DNA of 64,000 bases from Aralia elata (taxonomy: Eukaryota; Streptophyta; Magnoliopsida; Apiales; Araliaceae): the NCBI GenBank assembly GCA_034770075.1, contig JAVJAP010000218.1, forward strand, positions 62,001-126,000, read 5' to 3'. Below are positions 36,078 through 49,282 of this stretch, piece after piece (the first letter of the stretch is position 1; the number at the start of each line of letters is the position of its first letter). The translations under genes were made by a program, and so were the position numbers. Below the pieces are notes generated by a model. The model worked only from the letters and a program-made list of their open reading frames with translations. It was not told the origin of the DNA and did not search any database.

Positions 36078-37890
36078 TAAGCAACGCCGCATGAGAAAAA
36101 AGAATAAGGATACAACTTTTATTTAATATATTTTGTACAAAATAATTGCAGCTAAAAATAAGATTTGTTTTTATATCATACATCAAATGTAACTTTTTTT
36201 TTATAAATATTTAAAGATTCAATAAAGGAATATAAATGAGAAAATAAAATATGGATTTATTTTTTCTAAATTTTTTAAATGTGTAGTAATTTATTGAGAA
36301 ATTATAATCTCGTAAGGTTTTAAGCAATATCCTATTAATTAGCCAACAAACAAATATCCCATTTAAGGTATTATATTGTTTATAAGTAATATTTTGCAGA
36401 CTGCACTCATTGTAAAATATATTATGAGACTCGATAAAGAAAGTATACAATACAATCATATCAATAATATTTACCTACAAACATAGCTTAAAAGGTTTAG
36501 AGCATAAAGACCAAACAAATGGTTTGGTTCAAGTCTATATTACAATAGATAAAATTACTAGGCATCAAATGAAAAATACGAAAAAGCGGATGCAACTTTT
36601 TCTATTTACTTATTATAGAAATAAAAATGTACGAGTGTTATTGTATGCAAAATGAATCTTGCCTTCTAAATGTAACTTTTTTTCTTAGGACATGTATAGA
36701 GAAAATAATTAATAATGTCAATAATATTTATACTATGAGAACAAAAATATATTTAATAATACTTTGAAAACGCAATTGACGCAATCAGAATTGTTGATCT
36801 CAACGATATTTTTAATTTTAAAAATAATATACATGTCGATAAATATTTGACAAAGTTATATTGCGACTACGTGAAAGTGTACGAGATAAGATAAAATAAA
36901 TTAAAGTGAGACATTTCTTATTTTTTATATATCCTAATAAGTTTTTTCAGCTTGAATTGGGTTAAAAGCACAGAATGTATTTACAAATATATCGCAATTA
37001 TAATTTCAACATTTTGTTACAACTTATAGATGACTTTAATTTTAGGCGACAATTTCAATTTTCAATAACACTTGTTAATAACTGGAGTGTGTACGCATCA
37101 TGGTGCAAGTTGGGACACCTGGATAATTCAAAAAGGTTGTGTTGATGAGGTTTGGTCATTAGACTGTTGTAAGTCAATTCGATGGCCTAAATTTTTCATA
37201 TTATCTCTTACATTGTTACTTACAACAGTTTAAATTAAATCATGTGTCGGTACGTTGTGCAAAATAAAATTATGAATAAAAAGTTTTGAATACGGTAGTG
37301 ATAGATTTTTTTAAAAATTGTTTAATTAGTATAAAATAAATGTATTCAAAATATGACGTGTTAGGATAATTTTAAAAATATATATATATATATATTTCAA
37401 ATTAGATATATAATTAAAATTGGTTGAATTTTTTTAAGCATAATATCATAATAAATCGAGATTACGTCATATCATTGCTTACTTTGTTACTTTATATTTT
37501 AATTTTAATGACAACAACATATTTTGTATAGAGATGTTCTGTGCTTTTCGGTGTTGGACTTTGGTTGATCATATATGATATGATTGATAAATGAGTACTG
37601 GATTTTAAGAGGCTCATCGTGGAGAAAGAGTCCATACAAATACTGCTGGATAAAAATTTATAGTAAATTGTTCTTCACAGCTAAAGCTTTAGAGGGGGGA
37701 ACGAATTAAGAAAACCACAATCCTTTTACATAAAAGTTTATAGTAAATTGTTCTTGCCTTATTCTTAAATTCTTATCGCTGGAAATTTATAGTTATATCT
37801 TGTAATCATATTCGTTCTTGTTAAAACTTGCATACAAACCTATATTGATTTGTGTTTGATCCAATGGTGAATAGGTCTGTACAAAGAAAA
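36078..37890. other. Very AT-rich intergenic DNA
   Basis: No coding signal on either strand. A short AT microsatellite lies at about 37378-37394. GTTTATAGTAAATTGTTCTT occurs near 37658 and again near 37736, a short local duplication. Confidence 0.5.
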
Positions 37891-37896
37891 CTCTAA

Positions 37897-39223
37897 GACC
37901 ATGTTTGTTTACTAGGATAACACTTGCGATAGGACTAATAATCCTTAATCTCTTGTTTGTTTTTTAAATTAAACTCCGGACTATTAATCCTTGGATAACA
38001 AAATGACTTAGAATGAGAGATTATTTAATATCATATCTAACTTGGTATTATAATCCCATTATGAGGGATTAAAAATTTGTGGACAAAATTAACCTTTGTC
38101 TTTTCTAATATAACTAGTTTATCCTTAAATTAGGTTGAATGTTTTAGTTGTAATTGATTATCACCAAGGAAAATTGAAGACATATCTATAAGCTAGTAAT
38201 ACAAATAAGTATAACAGTAATTCAAAAAAAAATATTAGAAAATTAAATTAATATTTTAAAACTAAAAAGTTTGAACACAACTTTCGTAATATGTTTAAAA
38301 AAAATATTGATTGTAAAAATTAATCATAGTATCTCTCCGTCTAAAAATAATGTTTTACTTAATTTTTTTTTTGCAGTACGTACATACATTTAAATAATAC
38401 ATATATGTAGTACGTATTTTTTTTGGCAGTACGTACATTTAAATATACATACATGCAGTACGTAAATAATACATACATGTAGTACATACTTTTTTTTTTG
38501 TTTTATAGTAAGAACGTACATTTAAATAATACATACATGTAGCACGTAAATAATACATACATGCAGTACGTATTTTTTTTTTTTTTGCAGTGCGTACGTA
38601 CATTTAAATAATGCATACATGTAGTACGTCAATAATACATACATGCAATACATACCTCTTTTTTTTTTACTGTACGTACATTTAAATAATACATACACGT
38701 AGCATGTAAATAATATATACATGCAGTACATATCTTTTTTTTTTTGCAGTATGTACGTACATTTAAATGATACATACATGCAGTATATACTCTTTTTTTT
38801 TGCAGTACGTATGTACATTTAAATAATATATACATGTAGTACGTAAATAACACATACATGCAATACGTACCTTTTTTTTTGTAGTACGTACGTACATTTA
38901 AATAATACATACATGTAGCACGTAAATAATACATACATGCAATACATTTTTTTTTTGCAGTATGTAAATTTATTAGAAGTATATAAATTTCATTCTATTG
39001 TTTAATGTTAGTATTATTAGTAAGGATATAATAGTCCAAATGATATTTTTTTATCCAATCCTTCAATTAATCCTGAAAAAAACAAACATAACATGAGATT
39101 ATTTTAAGTTATCCCATGAATAATCCCATAAAAAACAAACATGTCACTAGGACTATTTAATCCTAGGATTAATAGTCTTGGATTATAATCCATGGGATTA
39201 TAATCCCGGGATTATAATCATTG
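37897..39223. mobile_element. Tourist-like element expanded by an internal minisatellite
   Basis: The left end GACCATGTTTGTTTAC and internal blocks (TATTATAATCCCAT, AACATAACATGAGATTATTTTAAGTTATCCCAT) match the intact MITE at 39451-39781 in the same order. The expected right terminus (complement of the CATGTTTGTTTG end) is missing. CTCTAAG occurs on both sides (37891-37897 and 39224-39230). The middle contains the 38370-38965 repeat array, raising the length from about 330 bp to about 1.3 kb. Confidence 0.6.
38370..38965. repeat. Minisatellite of about 70-85-bp units with T-tracts
   Basis: Roughly eight units, each with ACGTACATTTAAATAATAC, ATACATGTAG(T/C)ACGTAAAT, ATACATGCAGTACGTA and a run of 8-13 T followed by GCAGT. 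Unit length varies through T-tract length and loss of half units. GTACGTAC palindromes recur. Apparent minus-strand ORFs here are repeat artefacts. Confidence 0.9.
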
Positions 39224-39450
39224 CTCTAAGTTGTAATGGTGTAAACAGTTGCAGTGGCCCTAAGGTTACAGTGGTGTAAAGTGTAAACAATTATAGTGGC
39301 TCCAAAGTTGCAGTGACGTAAACAGTTGCGGTTATGCAAAAAAAAATAATAGTGTCCAACAGTGTTGAAAATTTATTGTACAACGTTAAGTATAGTACAT
39401 TTGGAATACTAAACACTATCATTGCAAATGTAGGTAGCGGAAGAAACTTA

Positions 39451-39781
39451 GGCTATGTTTGTTTGTAAGGATTATACTTGGGATAAGACTATTAATCTCA
39501 AGTGTCTTGTTTGTTTTTAAATTTGAGCTTGGGACTATTAGTCCAAGGATTATAAAATAGCTTAAGATGAAGGATTATTTAATACTATGTCTAGCTAGGT
39601 ATTATAATCCCATCATGAAAGATTAAAACATAACATGAGATTATTTTAAGTTATCCCATTAATAATCCCATGAAAAACAAACATGTGATTAGGATTATTT
39701 AATCCTATGATTAATAGTCTTGGAATTATAATTCATGAGATTATAATCCCGGAATTATAATCCTTGCAAACAAACATGACC
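39451..39781. mobile_element. Tourist/PIF-Harbinger-type MITE
   Basis: 331 bp with ends GGCTATGTTTGTTTGTAAGG and (right, inverted) GGTCATGTTTGTTTGCAAGG. The flanks TTA (39448-39450) and CTA (39782-39784) are an almost perfect 3-bp target duplication. Same family as the element at 37897-39223. Confidence 0.8.
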
Positions 39782-40286
39782 CTATAGTCTGAAACTGAAA
39801 ATCATCATAGTATAATTCATAAACTTCATCATACTATAATTTATAAAACTGTAGTCTCCACTCTCCTGAAAACCAATTAACAGACATAACCACACCCACA
39901 CCAATACACTAACAAGTAAGAACAGCCTTGGAAACAAAATAAAAAAAAATGAATTAAACAAAGACAACAATTAAAACATAACCGCAGCCTCACCTATACA
40001 CTAACAAGTAAGAACAGCCTTGGAAACAAAATAAATAAAAAATAAAATAATAAATGAATTAAACAAAGACAAAAATTAAAACATGATTCATGTCAAAACC
40101 ACAAACATTTTTCTATTTTTTAAAACAATTCCCCCAAGGCCTAAAGTTCTTTTCAATTTTTTACAAGAAGAAATTGCCTAAAACAAAAACAACAATCATT
40201 TTACCCACACGTCATCCTCTAAAGTCAAAAAATTCCTCATATTTCCAAAACTAGCAACTCTATACAGACTACTACACTTCACCCAC

Positions 40287-40733
40287 TCAGTCCTCTTTCT
40301 GTGACGGATTCCTCCAGAACCCTGTCCCGTAAAATTTGTCCCACATCCCCTTCTCAAAATCAACGGCTGCCGTCTCCCCATCATCATCGCAATTGTCATC
40401 GTCATTTTCACCAGTACCGTCCGATTCATCTCCGGACCCACCGCTTTTGTTGTTTTTCTGCTGCTGTTTATTCTTCGTCTGCTTCTTCAGTAACCGCTTG
40501 CGTTTCTTCTTCCTCCACGCTTTCCTACAGAGACCCGCGGGGACTTTATAGACTACGAGTATCAGCAGATGCATCAGCGCACAAGGACAGCAGCAGCACA
40601 CCGCCGCGCACTCCGCCGTCGCACCGCCGGCGACCTCTCCTATCCGGTGATGTTTTTTCTCTCCCTTCGAATGCAACAACTGTTGATTTCGATTCCCTGT
40701 CGCCGGTGACTCAACTACGACCTGCCGAGTCAT
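40287..40733 (-). CDS. Small plant-specific protein with Cys-rich membrane-like centre and WDKFYGTGFWR motif
   Basis: Intronless, about 148 aa from the ATG at 40733 (MTRQVVVES). The frame stays open upstream (VLADSVTDD) without an ATG, so a TTG start or an upstream exon (acceptor-like TTTCAG near 40793) is possible. Order of features: EVAGGATAECAAVCCCC, a hydrophobic stretch MHLLILVVYKVPAGLC, a strongly basic block (RKAWRKKKRKRLLKK), an acidic Asp/Glu linker, then the conserved end MWDKFYGTGFWRNPSQ. This layout matches a plant family of unknown function related, from memory, to Arabidopsis At3g11690 and At5g06380. The CCCC plus hydrophobic stretch suggests lipid modification or membrane attachment. 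No biochemical role is known. Confidence 0.8.
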   Translation of the reverse strand: MTRQVVVESPATGNRNQQLLHSKGEKKHHRIGEVAGGATAECAAVCCCCPCALMHLLILVVYKVPAGLCRKAWRKKKRKRLLKKQTKNKQQQKNNKSGGSGDESDGTGENDDDNCDDDGETAAVDFEKGMWDKFYGTGFWRNPSQKED

Positions 40734-42221
40734 CGCCGAATCGTCCGTAACCGAGTCAGCGAGTACCAAACCGGAGAAACGTAAAAGAGTAACTGAAATC
40801 AGGAATTTACTTGCGTGAAAATAGTTTGATTCCGAGTTTACTTGAAATTGGAAAATTCAATTCCATCAAAATCGGTTTCTATAGAAAATATCTGGATCTT
40901 TCATGTCAGAGAATTACAGAGAGAGAGAAAATAAAAAGAGGGGAAGGAAAAGAAGAGACAAACAAACTTAACAAGAGAGATTTTGTTTGTTATATCTGGA
41001 TTGCAAAAAATGAAATAAATATTTCTTTTGACGTTTGTTTGTGAGATAATTGACCCAGTATTTTTTATTTTTCTTTTTGCCTTTTTTTTTTTTTATAAAA
41101 AAACATTATCTAGAAGGTGAGACTTTAATTTTTCCACTGAACAAGTAAGAGTTGTATAACACTTGCACTTCTTAGAAAACAGATGGCGTGAGGGAGGAAG
41201 CAGTACCTGTAGTGTGTATATTCAATAGCAGCTGACGTGGAAATGGACATTCCTATCTGTTGACGTGGCAAAATGATATGATGTGACGTTCCGCCGTAAA
41301 TGGTCTTATCACTTTGACCCTGTGGCAGTACTAAATTTACATGCTACCCCTTACTTTTTCTAGCTCGTTACGGGGGCCCACCCGATTAAGACTTGGTAGT
41401 ACTTGATAGTTGTTGATACAATAAGAAGCCCCTATAGAACGTGTAAAATTGTTTTTTGTATATAAATTTAAATTATTTTTTAAAAATAATAATAATAATA
41501 TATCTTGCAATTATATACATATTTTAATATTGTCAATTGTTGAAAACATTTTAACTATTGACGTGATATAATTGACCAATCTTATAATTCTATCAAATTC
41601 TATAATATATATACATAATATAATATAATTGATTCATCTTATAATTTTACGAAATTCTATTATGTTTTATGCATTAATTAATTAATGTCTCTTGGAACCA
41701 AGCGTCAAGTTTGATCGGATAACACCACAGTATAGGAGCGAGAGTAGCATAACGTTAATCCACAAAATAACTCTTTAACTAGGATTGCGAGAGGAAAACA
41801 CAATTTGATGAATAAATTCAACAACTGGTGTGACAATTTCCTGAATTAGGAAGTACATTACCAAGTTACAATGTTAGAGGATACACTCGAGCTAGATTAG
41901 AAGGTTGGGTCAACCCTTATTTAGTTTTCTTCAGAGTTATTTTGAGGAGCATCAAAGACCAACAAATCCTGTCTAAGAAAAAGAAAAAGGGTTCCACAAC
42001 AGTCCAGCAGCAATTCATTGCCGAATCAAACTAACATACAAAAAGATTCATAGATCTCGAACATCCACAAAGAGAATGCAACCCCCGTCTTTTTGACTTC
42101 CAAGTGCCCTTGTTTAGTCATTGGCCGAATGAGTTGGAGGGATAATTAGGTTTGACACCTTTCAAGAGTGAGAATCCTAGTGATCTGCTGTTCTTTGATA
42201 ACGGATACATGCAGGTCACTC
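40734..42221. other. Upstream region of the small Cys-rich gene and 3' flank of OEP61
   Basis: The left part is 5'UTR/promoter of the small gene (purine-rich leader near 40920-40980). The right part probably holds the OEP61 3'UTR, read leftward from 42222. AT-rich DNA lies between, with no coding signal. Confidence 0.45.
41233..41290. promoter_or_regulatory. Cluster of three TGACGT motifs
   Basis: TGACGTGG at 41233, TGACGTGGCA at 41261 and TGACGTTC at 41284, all within 60 bp and about 500-560 bp upstream of the small gene's ATG. TGACG(T) cores are bound by TGA/bZIP factors, and ACGTGGC resembles an ABRE. Function is inferred. Confidence 0.4.
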
Positions 42222-45200
42222 TCAACTGCCAATGTAGCCCAGCCAGTGAAGAATGACTGCGAAAATAAGTATACATACTGCCAATACCATTCCCCGTCTT
42301 CCTAGTACCCAATCTTTTGTCTTCTTTACACCTTCGGCTCCTCGTTGAATCCTATCTGCCCATCTCATCTATGACAACATTTGAGACATTTTTATAAGAA
42401 ACAAAGAGATATGTTTGGGCGGGTATTGAAGGTTAAGCATGCATAGTAGATCAAGGCAAAAACAATCATGATAAGCACAATCAATACAACCAAACATCAG
42501 GGCACAGCTGATAAACCTAATGGGGCTCCATTTACCGAAATCACGATGGTTATGTACTTGTGTTTACTATTAACAAAAAAACAGAAGAAAACGTAAAGGA
42601 AATTGTAAGACCAATAAACTATTATCAAGCGAAGTGTTTGATGAAGAGAAGTAAGTCTTCTTTCTCTGAAGATTTGGAAGATGTTGGTAAACGGAGAAGA
42701 GCGTAGAGGTACAAATTAACATGCCCAGCCCACAATGTTTGTGTGTTGTGTTGCGTGGTGCGCGTGTCTGACAATTGATTATAGCAGCCTTGGTAGGAAA
42801 TACAAGTATTCCAGTGACCTGATGGTACTTCAGACTATAAAATTAGTAATGTAATCACCCACAAATTAGTCAGACATCGATGTTAACCTATGTGACCACA
42901 TTGACTCCTTGCCCCAAATAACAAATTAGTCAGGCATTTACTAACAATCACGGTTTCTGCCTTGCATGCAATGTTATCCACCAAGCCAGCACACTGTTTT
43001 CATTTTATTTTGTTTATTCAATTTTTTAATGTCCCTCGGTTGCTTGTTTGTTACTTTGATTTAATCAGACTACTGCAAAAGCGTTACCTCAGTTACATCT
43101 GTATATCACTATGCATAGCATTTTTCCTTTACACCTTGTACTGAAAATTGTATGTGGGTGGGTTTTATTTTTATGTCTTTTCATGCATTTCTATTCTTTT
43201 ACTTTATTTATATTATTCTTTTTTTCATTATCATCAGTTTTATCCTTTATTTTTCTCCTTGTCTTCTACTTTACGCTTTCGTATGGATTTATTTCAACCT
43301 ACCTAAACTAGTTTGGAAAAGGAGTTGCGAGTTGTAATGAAAATGGTAAATCTCGGACTTTCGGTTAACTTTTAACAAAACATAAATCATTTTACAAGTA
43401 AAAATCAATTAACATTAATTGATCAACTGCACAAGTAACTTCAATTATGATGACATTGGCAAAATATTTACGAGTAACACAACTATTGAGTTATGAAGTT
43501 TAATGTACAGAAGAATGTACCATTTTATCCAAAGCTTCTGGTGACAAAGATGACATGGCTTGTTGTGCTTTTTCTGCATCCTCTCGAGAAAGCTTAAACC
43601 CAAATTGCTCACTCATGTTTGCCATCATTTCAGGGTTCATATTTTTAACCATTGACGAGAACATCTGCCAATTGTCAGGAAATCGTAGATTAGGGTAAGC
43701 TACTTAGAGAAAGGAAGGAAAAATTACTAAATGCTGAAAAGATATATTGGATGCACACTAGGAATGCTAATGAGGATCAGAAATGGTCCAATTATTAGAC
43801 CCTCGCTTAAACAGAAAAAAGTGTGAAGTCTGTACCACGCCCCAGACATGGCAAAGTGGGAGCATGGAAGAAGCTGAACACAAGGCCAGCCAATTTCCAC
43901 ACGGTTTCTCAATTTCTCATTCCCTATTTTTTCACACACATTCATTGTAAACATGCACTACTGATATTACTTGCGTACATATGTACCAAAGGGAGAACGT
44001 GTTGAGATTCAGTATGCCAACTCATGGTAGTGCAGCACAAAGCCCATGTGATGTTGAGCCAAGTGAAGAACAGCTCTTATATGCTTATGGACATTTGGTG
44101 TCCTTTGCTCTCTGAGTAGATCGAGCTGATTTGGCAAATATTGTTCCAACCCCAAACTAAATTCTGGTTGTGGAGACCCCCATCCCCCAACACTGAACAC
44201 ACACAACAAACACCAAACACAGCACAGTCATATCCCCACATCCATCCAAAAAAGGGTTGGTGGGAATGATACCCAATTTTCAGGTTGCATTGCTATCCAT
44301 GCTATCAGAAGAAGGATGCTCATTTAACTCTGTCTGTAAACGACGCATACCATTTTTAACGGAAATTAAAAATGAAGTAGGACTCCGTTTCCAGACAGAG
44401 GTACTATTTTTACAATTGAAAGCTAAACCTATCTTTTCAACTCAGTGTTGGTTATAAAAACAGCAATGAGGTCATGTGATTTTCAAATATAATAAATTAT
44501 TCTATACATGAGTCAAACAAGAATCCTTTCAGATGTGGTGAAAGAGAAAGCTGGTTCAGTTAAATAAATCGAGAAAAAACATGACTGCCATTCACACCGT
44601 GATCCCAAGAAATCTGAATACACAATCTGCTGTTGCATTAAAAACAGCCTCTGTTGTTTTGGTTTATTCGGGTATGCCATCATGGTTTATGCATACAAAA
44701 AAACATAGTGACAGACAAATATACATATTTTTATATTCAAACGTTGCCATTCTGAATTTGAGAAAATTCTTTATAAGGTAAAGCACGTCTGAATAGAATT
44801 AGTGGGAAAGTCTTGAATGCAAAGAACAAGATAAAAGAAAAGTGGCAATGAACATGCAAGGACACACGCATACCACCTTTGGAGCCTGTCCCTCCCTCAA
44901 ACGAAATATATAAACAAAAGGGATCCAAACAGAATACCTGCCGCATTGCTGGATCTTTCATTTGGTCTCTCATTTGTTCTTGCAGATCAACACTAGAGCT
45001 TGGAAAGGTAGCTTGAGGAGTGCTGGAACTTGTGAAGCTTGATTGAGGAGCACTTCTTGAATCCAAAAACCCTTGAGAAGAACTACTTTCACTAGAATGA
45101 TCCCCATCAGAAGTAAAAGTTTCACGAGTTTCTTGGGTGTTTGATCTATCTGATCGCACTCCATTGCGATGCAAGGCTGTTGCTGCAGCAGGTACTGAAT

Positions 45201-48200
45201 CTTTCCCTCTCAAAGATGATGCCATTTCAAACATTTTCTGCAGTTCTTCTGCTGGCATTTTACTCATCATATCAGATGCCGTTTTAAGCATGTCAGGCGT
45301 CACATCTGCAGGAACTGGTCCAGGACTAATATTGTTGAAATTAGAATCCCTGGAACCCCTATTGAAGCTTGGATTTTCCCCCTGGAATGAGGAGGCTAAC
45401 TGGAGCATTCTTTGAAGCTCTTCAGGAGACATCTTGCTAATTACATTTGAGGCAGTCTTCACCATATCAGAAGATATCCCTTCATTTTTTCCACCACTCA
45501 TAGCAGCCAGTGTTTCTGGATCAGCTTGAGAAATAAAGTTTTGAAACAATCTATCCAATATGCCAACAAAAAGAAAAGAAAAATTAGGATTACATTAAAC
45601 TACTTGATGGTTATAATTGCAGAGAATACAAATGCAACTTAACAGAATTGTGAAGACAATGTATGTAAAGGAGGGGCAACAATGCGACAAAATTGCAGTA
45701 AAAAAAAGAACTGACCTGCTATTACCAAGAGATCAAGACCCATTCGTCAAATATGAAATATCTTTCCTTTTATTTAATGTTACATGTTACATTATATACT
45801 AAATTAATTTTTATAAATTTAGATGACAATAACATAAAACTAAAAATATATGAATTATATTTATCATTTTTTATCTCAACAGAAGAAGGATTTTTACCAA
45901 GGAAGAAAGGAGAGTACAAGAAAACAGGACAAGATGTCCTCTGAATCGATAATTTGTATTTACAAAATAACTAGTATCACCATGCTCAGTAAACAACATA
46001 TGTATGCATGCAAGTAGAGATATACTAATATGTAACTTATAGCTACAAATTCAAAATTGAAACATAGCGTATATTTTGTTGATTGAAAATAACCTCCTTG
46101 TAGTCTGCCATGATTGCACGACCCTTCACAGACCTTATTTGGGGAACATACGGCGTTGTGTGCAGCTGACACAAATCTTAGGGGAGTTACGTGCAGATTA
46201 CCCTTAGCATGCATCATACATGTAATTATTTTTATAATAAGTGATGGACACATAATATTAAATCATTCTGTGAAGCAACGGTGTGTAAGCCATCAACCTT
46301 GTGGAAGTGCATGTGCTTCCTAGATAACAAGAATTATAAAGGAATGACAACAACAATAGTATGAGATGTAATAACACCATCAATCAACTATATCCATTCG
46401 ATGTGAACTAAAATGTTGTGATAGAAGGGGAAAAAGAAAGTAAGAAGGAAATAAAGTTAAAATAAAACAAGATGCTTTTAGCAATGTGGTGGACATATTT
46501 ACAGCTTGGAATAAAAAGGACTTTGAAAATTTCATTGTTAATGTAACAAACCTGATAGATTCTGGGTCATCTTTTAGAGTTTGCAAACTCTCTGAGTTGG
46601 TTAATGGTACCCCACCGTTGGTTTCTTGCGGTTGCAATGCAGAACATTCTGAAGGTGAACCTTGATCTTTAGATGACGAAGACTGTACTTCTTCCGTAAT
46701 TTCTTCAATAATCAATCCTATTGATTTTTTATTTAAAAAAATGAAAAAAGAAAAGGATAAGGTCCAAAGAATAATAAAAAATGAAAAAAGATATGACTTG
46801 CTAAAAAAAAAATTCAGTTGAAGGAAAAGCAGCTACCTCTGTGCACACCACCTTGTTTACTTAATGTCTCCTTGGCATCCCTGTGTCAACAAAATACTTA
46901 TATCAGATTGTAAAAATGAAGATTCTACCTTGTCTTTTTTTTCCTGAATATCATGGTTGACAATTTAATACTATGAGCATAAAATAGGATAAAATAAGTT
47001 CAACATTGAACTATTAGTTATCAATTGAGCTGCAATCCTACCTACATGTTAGTAAACGAATAATCTTGGTCCATCTAAAGAATACCAAACATTTAACTTT
47101 GATCTTTTGGGGAAAGAACAAAAGACAAGGCTTGATCTATCAGAACTAGAATGATATGGATGAATATAGCATATTATAAGTAATCCATGTTTTAACCTTT
47201 GAAGGCAAAGCTTGAGTTGATACAAGCAAATAAAACCTGGTACAACTGTTTAAAAAATTAAAATAGTTTCTCTTAATAAATGTAACTTTTGGCAAAAGCT
47301 GAAATGTATACATGTGCTGTGTATAGCATGGGAAAAGCTACTACTAGGTTGAACTTAGAAAACATTAATACCTTAAGACATCGGCAATAGTTTCATCATC
47401 AGGGGAAACTTCAAGGGCTTGACCCAAGTCAGACACAGCATCCTATATATTTCAGAAAATCCATCAGATAATACAAAAAATGGTTTGAGGATAGATGAAC
47501 ATCATGAACACCATTAACAAAAACATATTCGAATAACATTCCTATGAACACTCACTTCTAGTTGTCCTAATTCTTTATAGGCTTGACCCCTTCGATACAG
47601 AGCTTTGACATTCTTTGTATCATAGACCAAGACCTGCAGCAATTCAGATATGTACTTCTTATATTTTTGTAGTGAGAGGCAAGGGAACCATTCATATTAT
47701 ATGCATCTCACTTCATTTATATAAAGCAGTATCACATCTCTGACATATCCATAAAAGCAAAGTAAACAGACTAAGTTGTCATACCTCACTACCTTCTTCT
47801 ATGCACTCATCATACTGCCTTGTTTTTAAATAACATGACATTAAATTAAGGGAGCATGCCAACATGAGACTTCGGCCTTTGGATCCAGGAATGCCTCTCA
47901 GGTTTTTCTTTGCCTAAGTTAAAAACAGTAAAGAAAAAATGAAAAAAATAAATTAGAGTTTCGTCATTTCAGAAAATACTACACATACAAGGAAACTATG
48001 AAAGAAACACTTGCAACATAAAATAGGAACCAAAAGAAACGCTAAACTTACAAGCATATATTTCTGCGAGGCATCATTGAACTTTCCCTGGTTGTGAAGA
48101 TCATTACCCTGTCATAGTGTGAATGGATCCATAAATACATGCTAGATGCCAATAATTGGAAATTCAATCAATATCTACATAGAGGTATTTCCTTTATAGC

Positions 48201-49235
48201 TTAATTTTCAAATTGTATGCAAGTAAGATGCATTATTGCAATTGATCGGAGATTTTCACTGAAAAACGAATACCATATCAACTAAATCAGATTCACAAAT
48301 ATACTGCACTAGATGTGTATTTACCAAATTTGCAAATGATTCCATATTATCACTAATTATTTATATTTATATATACAGAGTTGCACGTAACAGATCACTA
48401 TAAAATCTTAAAACTTCCTAAATGATCTTTTCAAAAAACTATTATATTTATCAGGCACAAACAGTGCAATTAAAATATCATCTAGACCATATAAATTTAG
48501 GAGCTCAAAAGGGAGAAAAATTCATGCAACAAACTGTTAATTTTAGGGAATTGATATATCCACAAGCAAAAGTGAGAAATCCACAAGGTCCTTCTCCCAT
48601 AAATAGTAAATGTGGCCCACACTCACGTGAGAGAGAATTTGTAGAAATATCAAGTTTTACAATGTCAAAGAATAGATGGCCACGTGATAAAATTCTAATG
48701 GAAATCATAACCAAGTACGACAAGTTCATGGATCTTATGTACATATACATATCTAATTAATCTAATTAACCCACATGTACGGATAACATATAGGTTAATT
48801 TGTGTATATAAGATTCCATGCTACTACTCATATTACCTTTAGTCATGACTTTTTGAGTGGGCATGTGGTGGCTAAGATGACCGAGAAAATACTATTTAGG
48901 CATTGAATTGAGCCTTATTATGATTTGATTCGACTTCGAGATTTGACCCGAGTTGTTACAAATTGTATTAGAGTTGACTCTCGAAAACTTGGATTGAGTC
49001 ATTTGGACATGTTGCTTAAGGTGGGGATACGAAGGTGGTTGGTAATATCATTGTATTTGTATTGTGTGGACAAAGACGTGCCTGAGATAAAGCCACAAAG
49101 ATCGTTGGTACTATCTCACGATTGCTAGAGAGACAAATATTCTGAACTATGTGGCTATGTATTCGGGCATGACGAGGGCGTCAGGTATTTAAGAGGGGGA
49201 GATTATAACACCTTAGTCCCATATCGGAACATGTG

Positions 49236-49282
<47 letters not shown>

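Noticed and set aside
38522..38934. Two overlapping minus-strand ORFs of about 100 aa rich in YYLRATCMYYLN-type repeats
   Set aside because: They are translations of the minisatellite; periodicity follows the DNA repeat and there is no splice, start or homology support.
38370..38965. Possible CRISPR-like repeat array
   Set aside because: Units are variable-length tandem repeats without unique spacers, in a plant genome; it is a minisatellite.
40301..40750. Plus-strand ORF of 149 aa rich in Ser/Pro
   Set aside because: It is the antisense shadow of the small Cys-rich gene; the minus frame has recognisable conserved motifs.
48540..48760. TTTAGGGAATTGATATATCCACA resembles the end of the nested 3.7-kb-region element
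   Set aside because: Similarity covers only about 20 bases and no inverted partner end was found.
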